NCBI RefSeq assembly: GCF_026213295.1
Contig: NC_079425.1
Location: forward strand, 14,370,004-14,434,003
DNA length: 64,000 bases
Direction: 5' to 3'
DNA from: Gadus chalcogrammus
Taxonomy: Eukaryota; Chordata; Actinopteri; Gadiformes; Gadidae
Positions 63,955-64,000 of this stretch are shown one piece after another; position 1 is the first letter of the stretch, and every line of letters starts with the position of its first letter. The notes beneath the pieces were generated by a model. That model was given only the letters and a program-made list of their open reading frames with translations, was not told the origin of the DNA and searched no databases. The position numbers and the translations under genes were made by a program.

Positions 63955-64000
63955 GTGAGTCAGCAGATCTTTGTGCATTCATCAAGGGGATAAGAGAGAG

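Overview
This window is non-coding-rich vertebrate DNA, almost certainly from a teleost fish. Three things support that. The spliced coding exons belong to a vertebrate-type glypican. The interspersed repeats are fish types: an L2/CR1-like LINE, tRNA-derived SINEs, hAT-like and foldback MITEs with familiar teleost termini. The density of very long, nearly pure GA and GT/CA arrays is also extreme. I cannot name the species. No bacterial, viral or CRISPR-type gene system is present.

The only host gene I can support is the 3' end of a glypican-5 gene (gpc5) on the + strand. The apparent penultimate coding exon (11410-11572) carries the acidic, cysteine-containing Ser-Gly region where heparan sulfate is attached. 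The last coding exon (54760-54926) carries the C-terminal GPI-anchor signal and the stop codon. They are separated by an intron of about 43.2 kb; their reading phases fit (one base plus two bases) and both splice sites are canonical. Everything from 1 to 11409 is most likely the preceding intron, and everything after about 55.7 kb is downstream of gpc5.

The left edge (1-2534, - strand) is a dead LINE with apurinic-type endonuclease and reverse transcriptase. A frameshift separates the two domains, and the catalytic Asp of RT motif A has been lost with a small deletion. The intron then holds many small non-autonomous DNA transposons (3.4, 5.2, 13.1, 16.5, 25.1, 33.8-35.5, 41.0 and 49.7 kb), minisatellites with clean 30-, 26- and 45-bp periods (8.0, 10.2, 28.0 kb), a 0.45-kb polypyrimidine tract (14.1 kb) and about a dozen long dinucleotide arrays.

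Downstream of gpc5 (55.6-64 kb) are another foldback element of the 16.5-kb family, a hAT-like element, SINEs, three long GA arrays, and a 98-bp segment repeated with one mismatch beside two of those arrays. The extreme right end carries CCAAT, CACGTG and TATA boxes, then a Kozak ATG, a signal-peptide-like reading frame and a GTGAGT donor. I report this as a speculative first exon of a further gene.

Most open reading frames in the window are by-products of low-complexity repeats or antisense shadows of the LINE and are not annotated.
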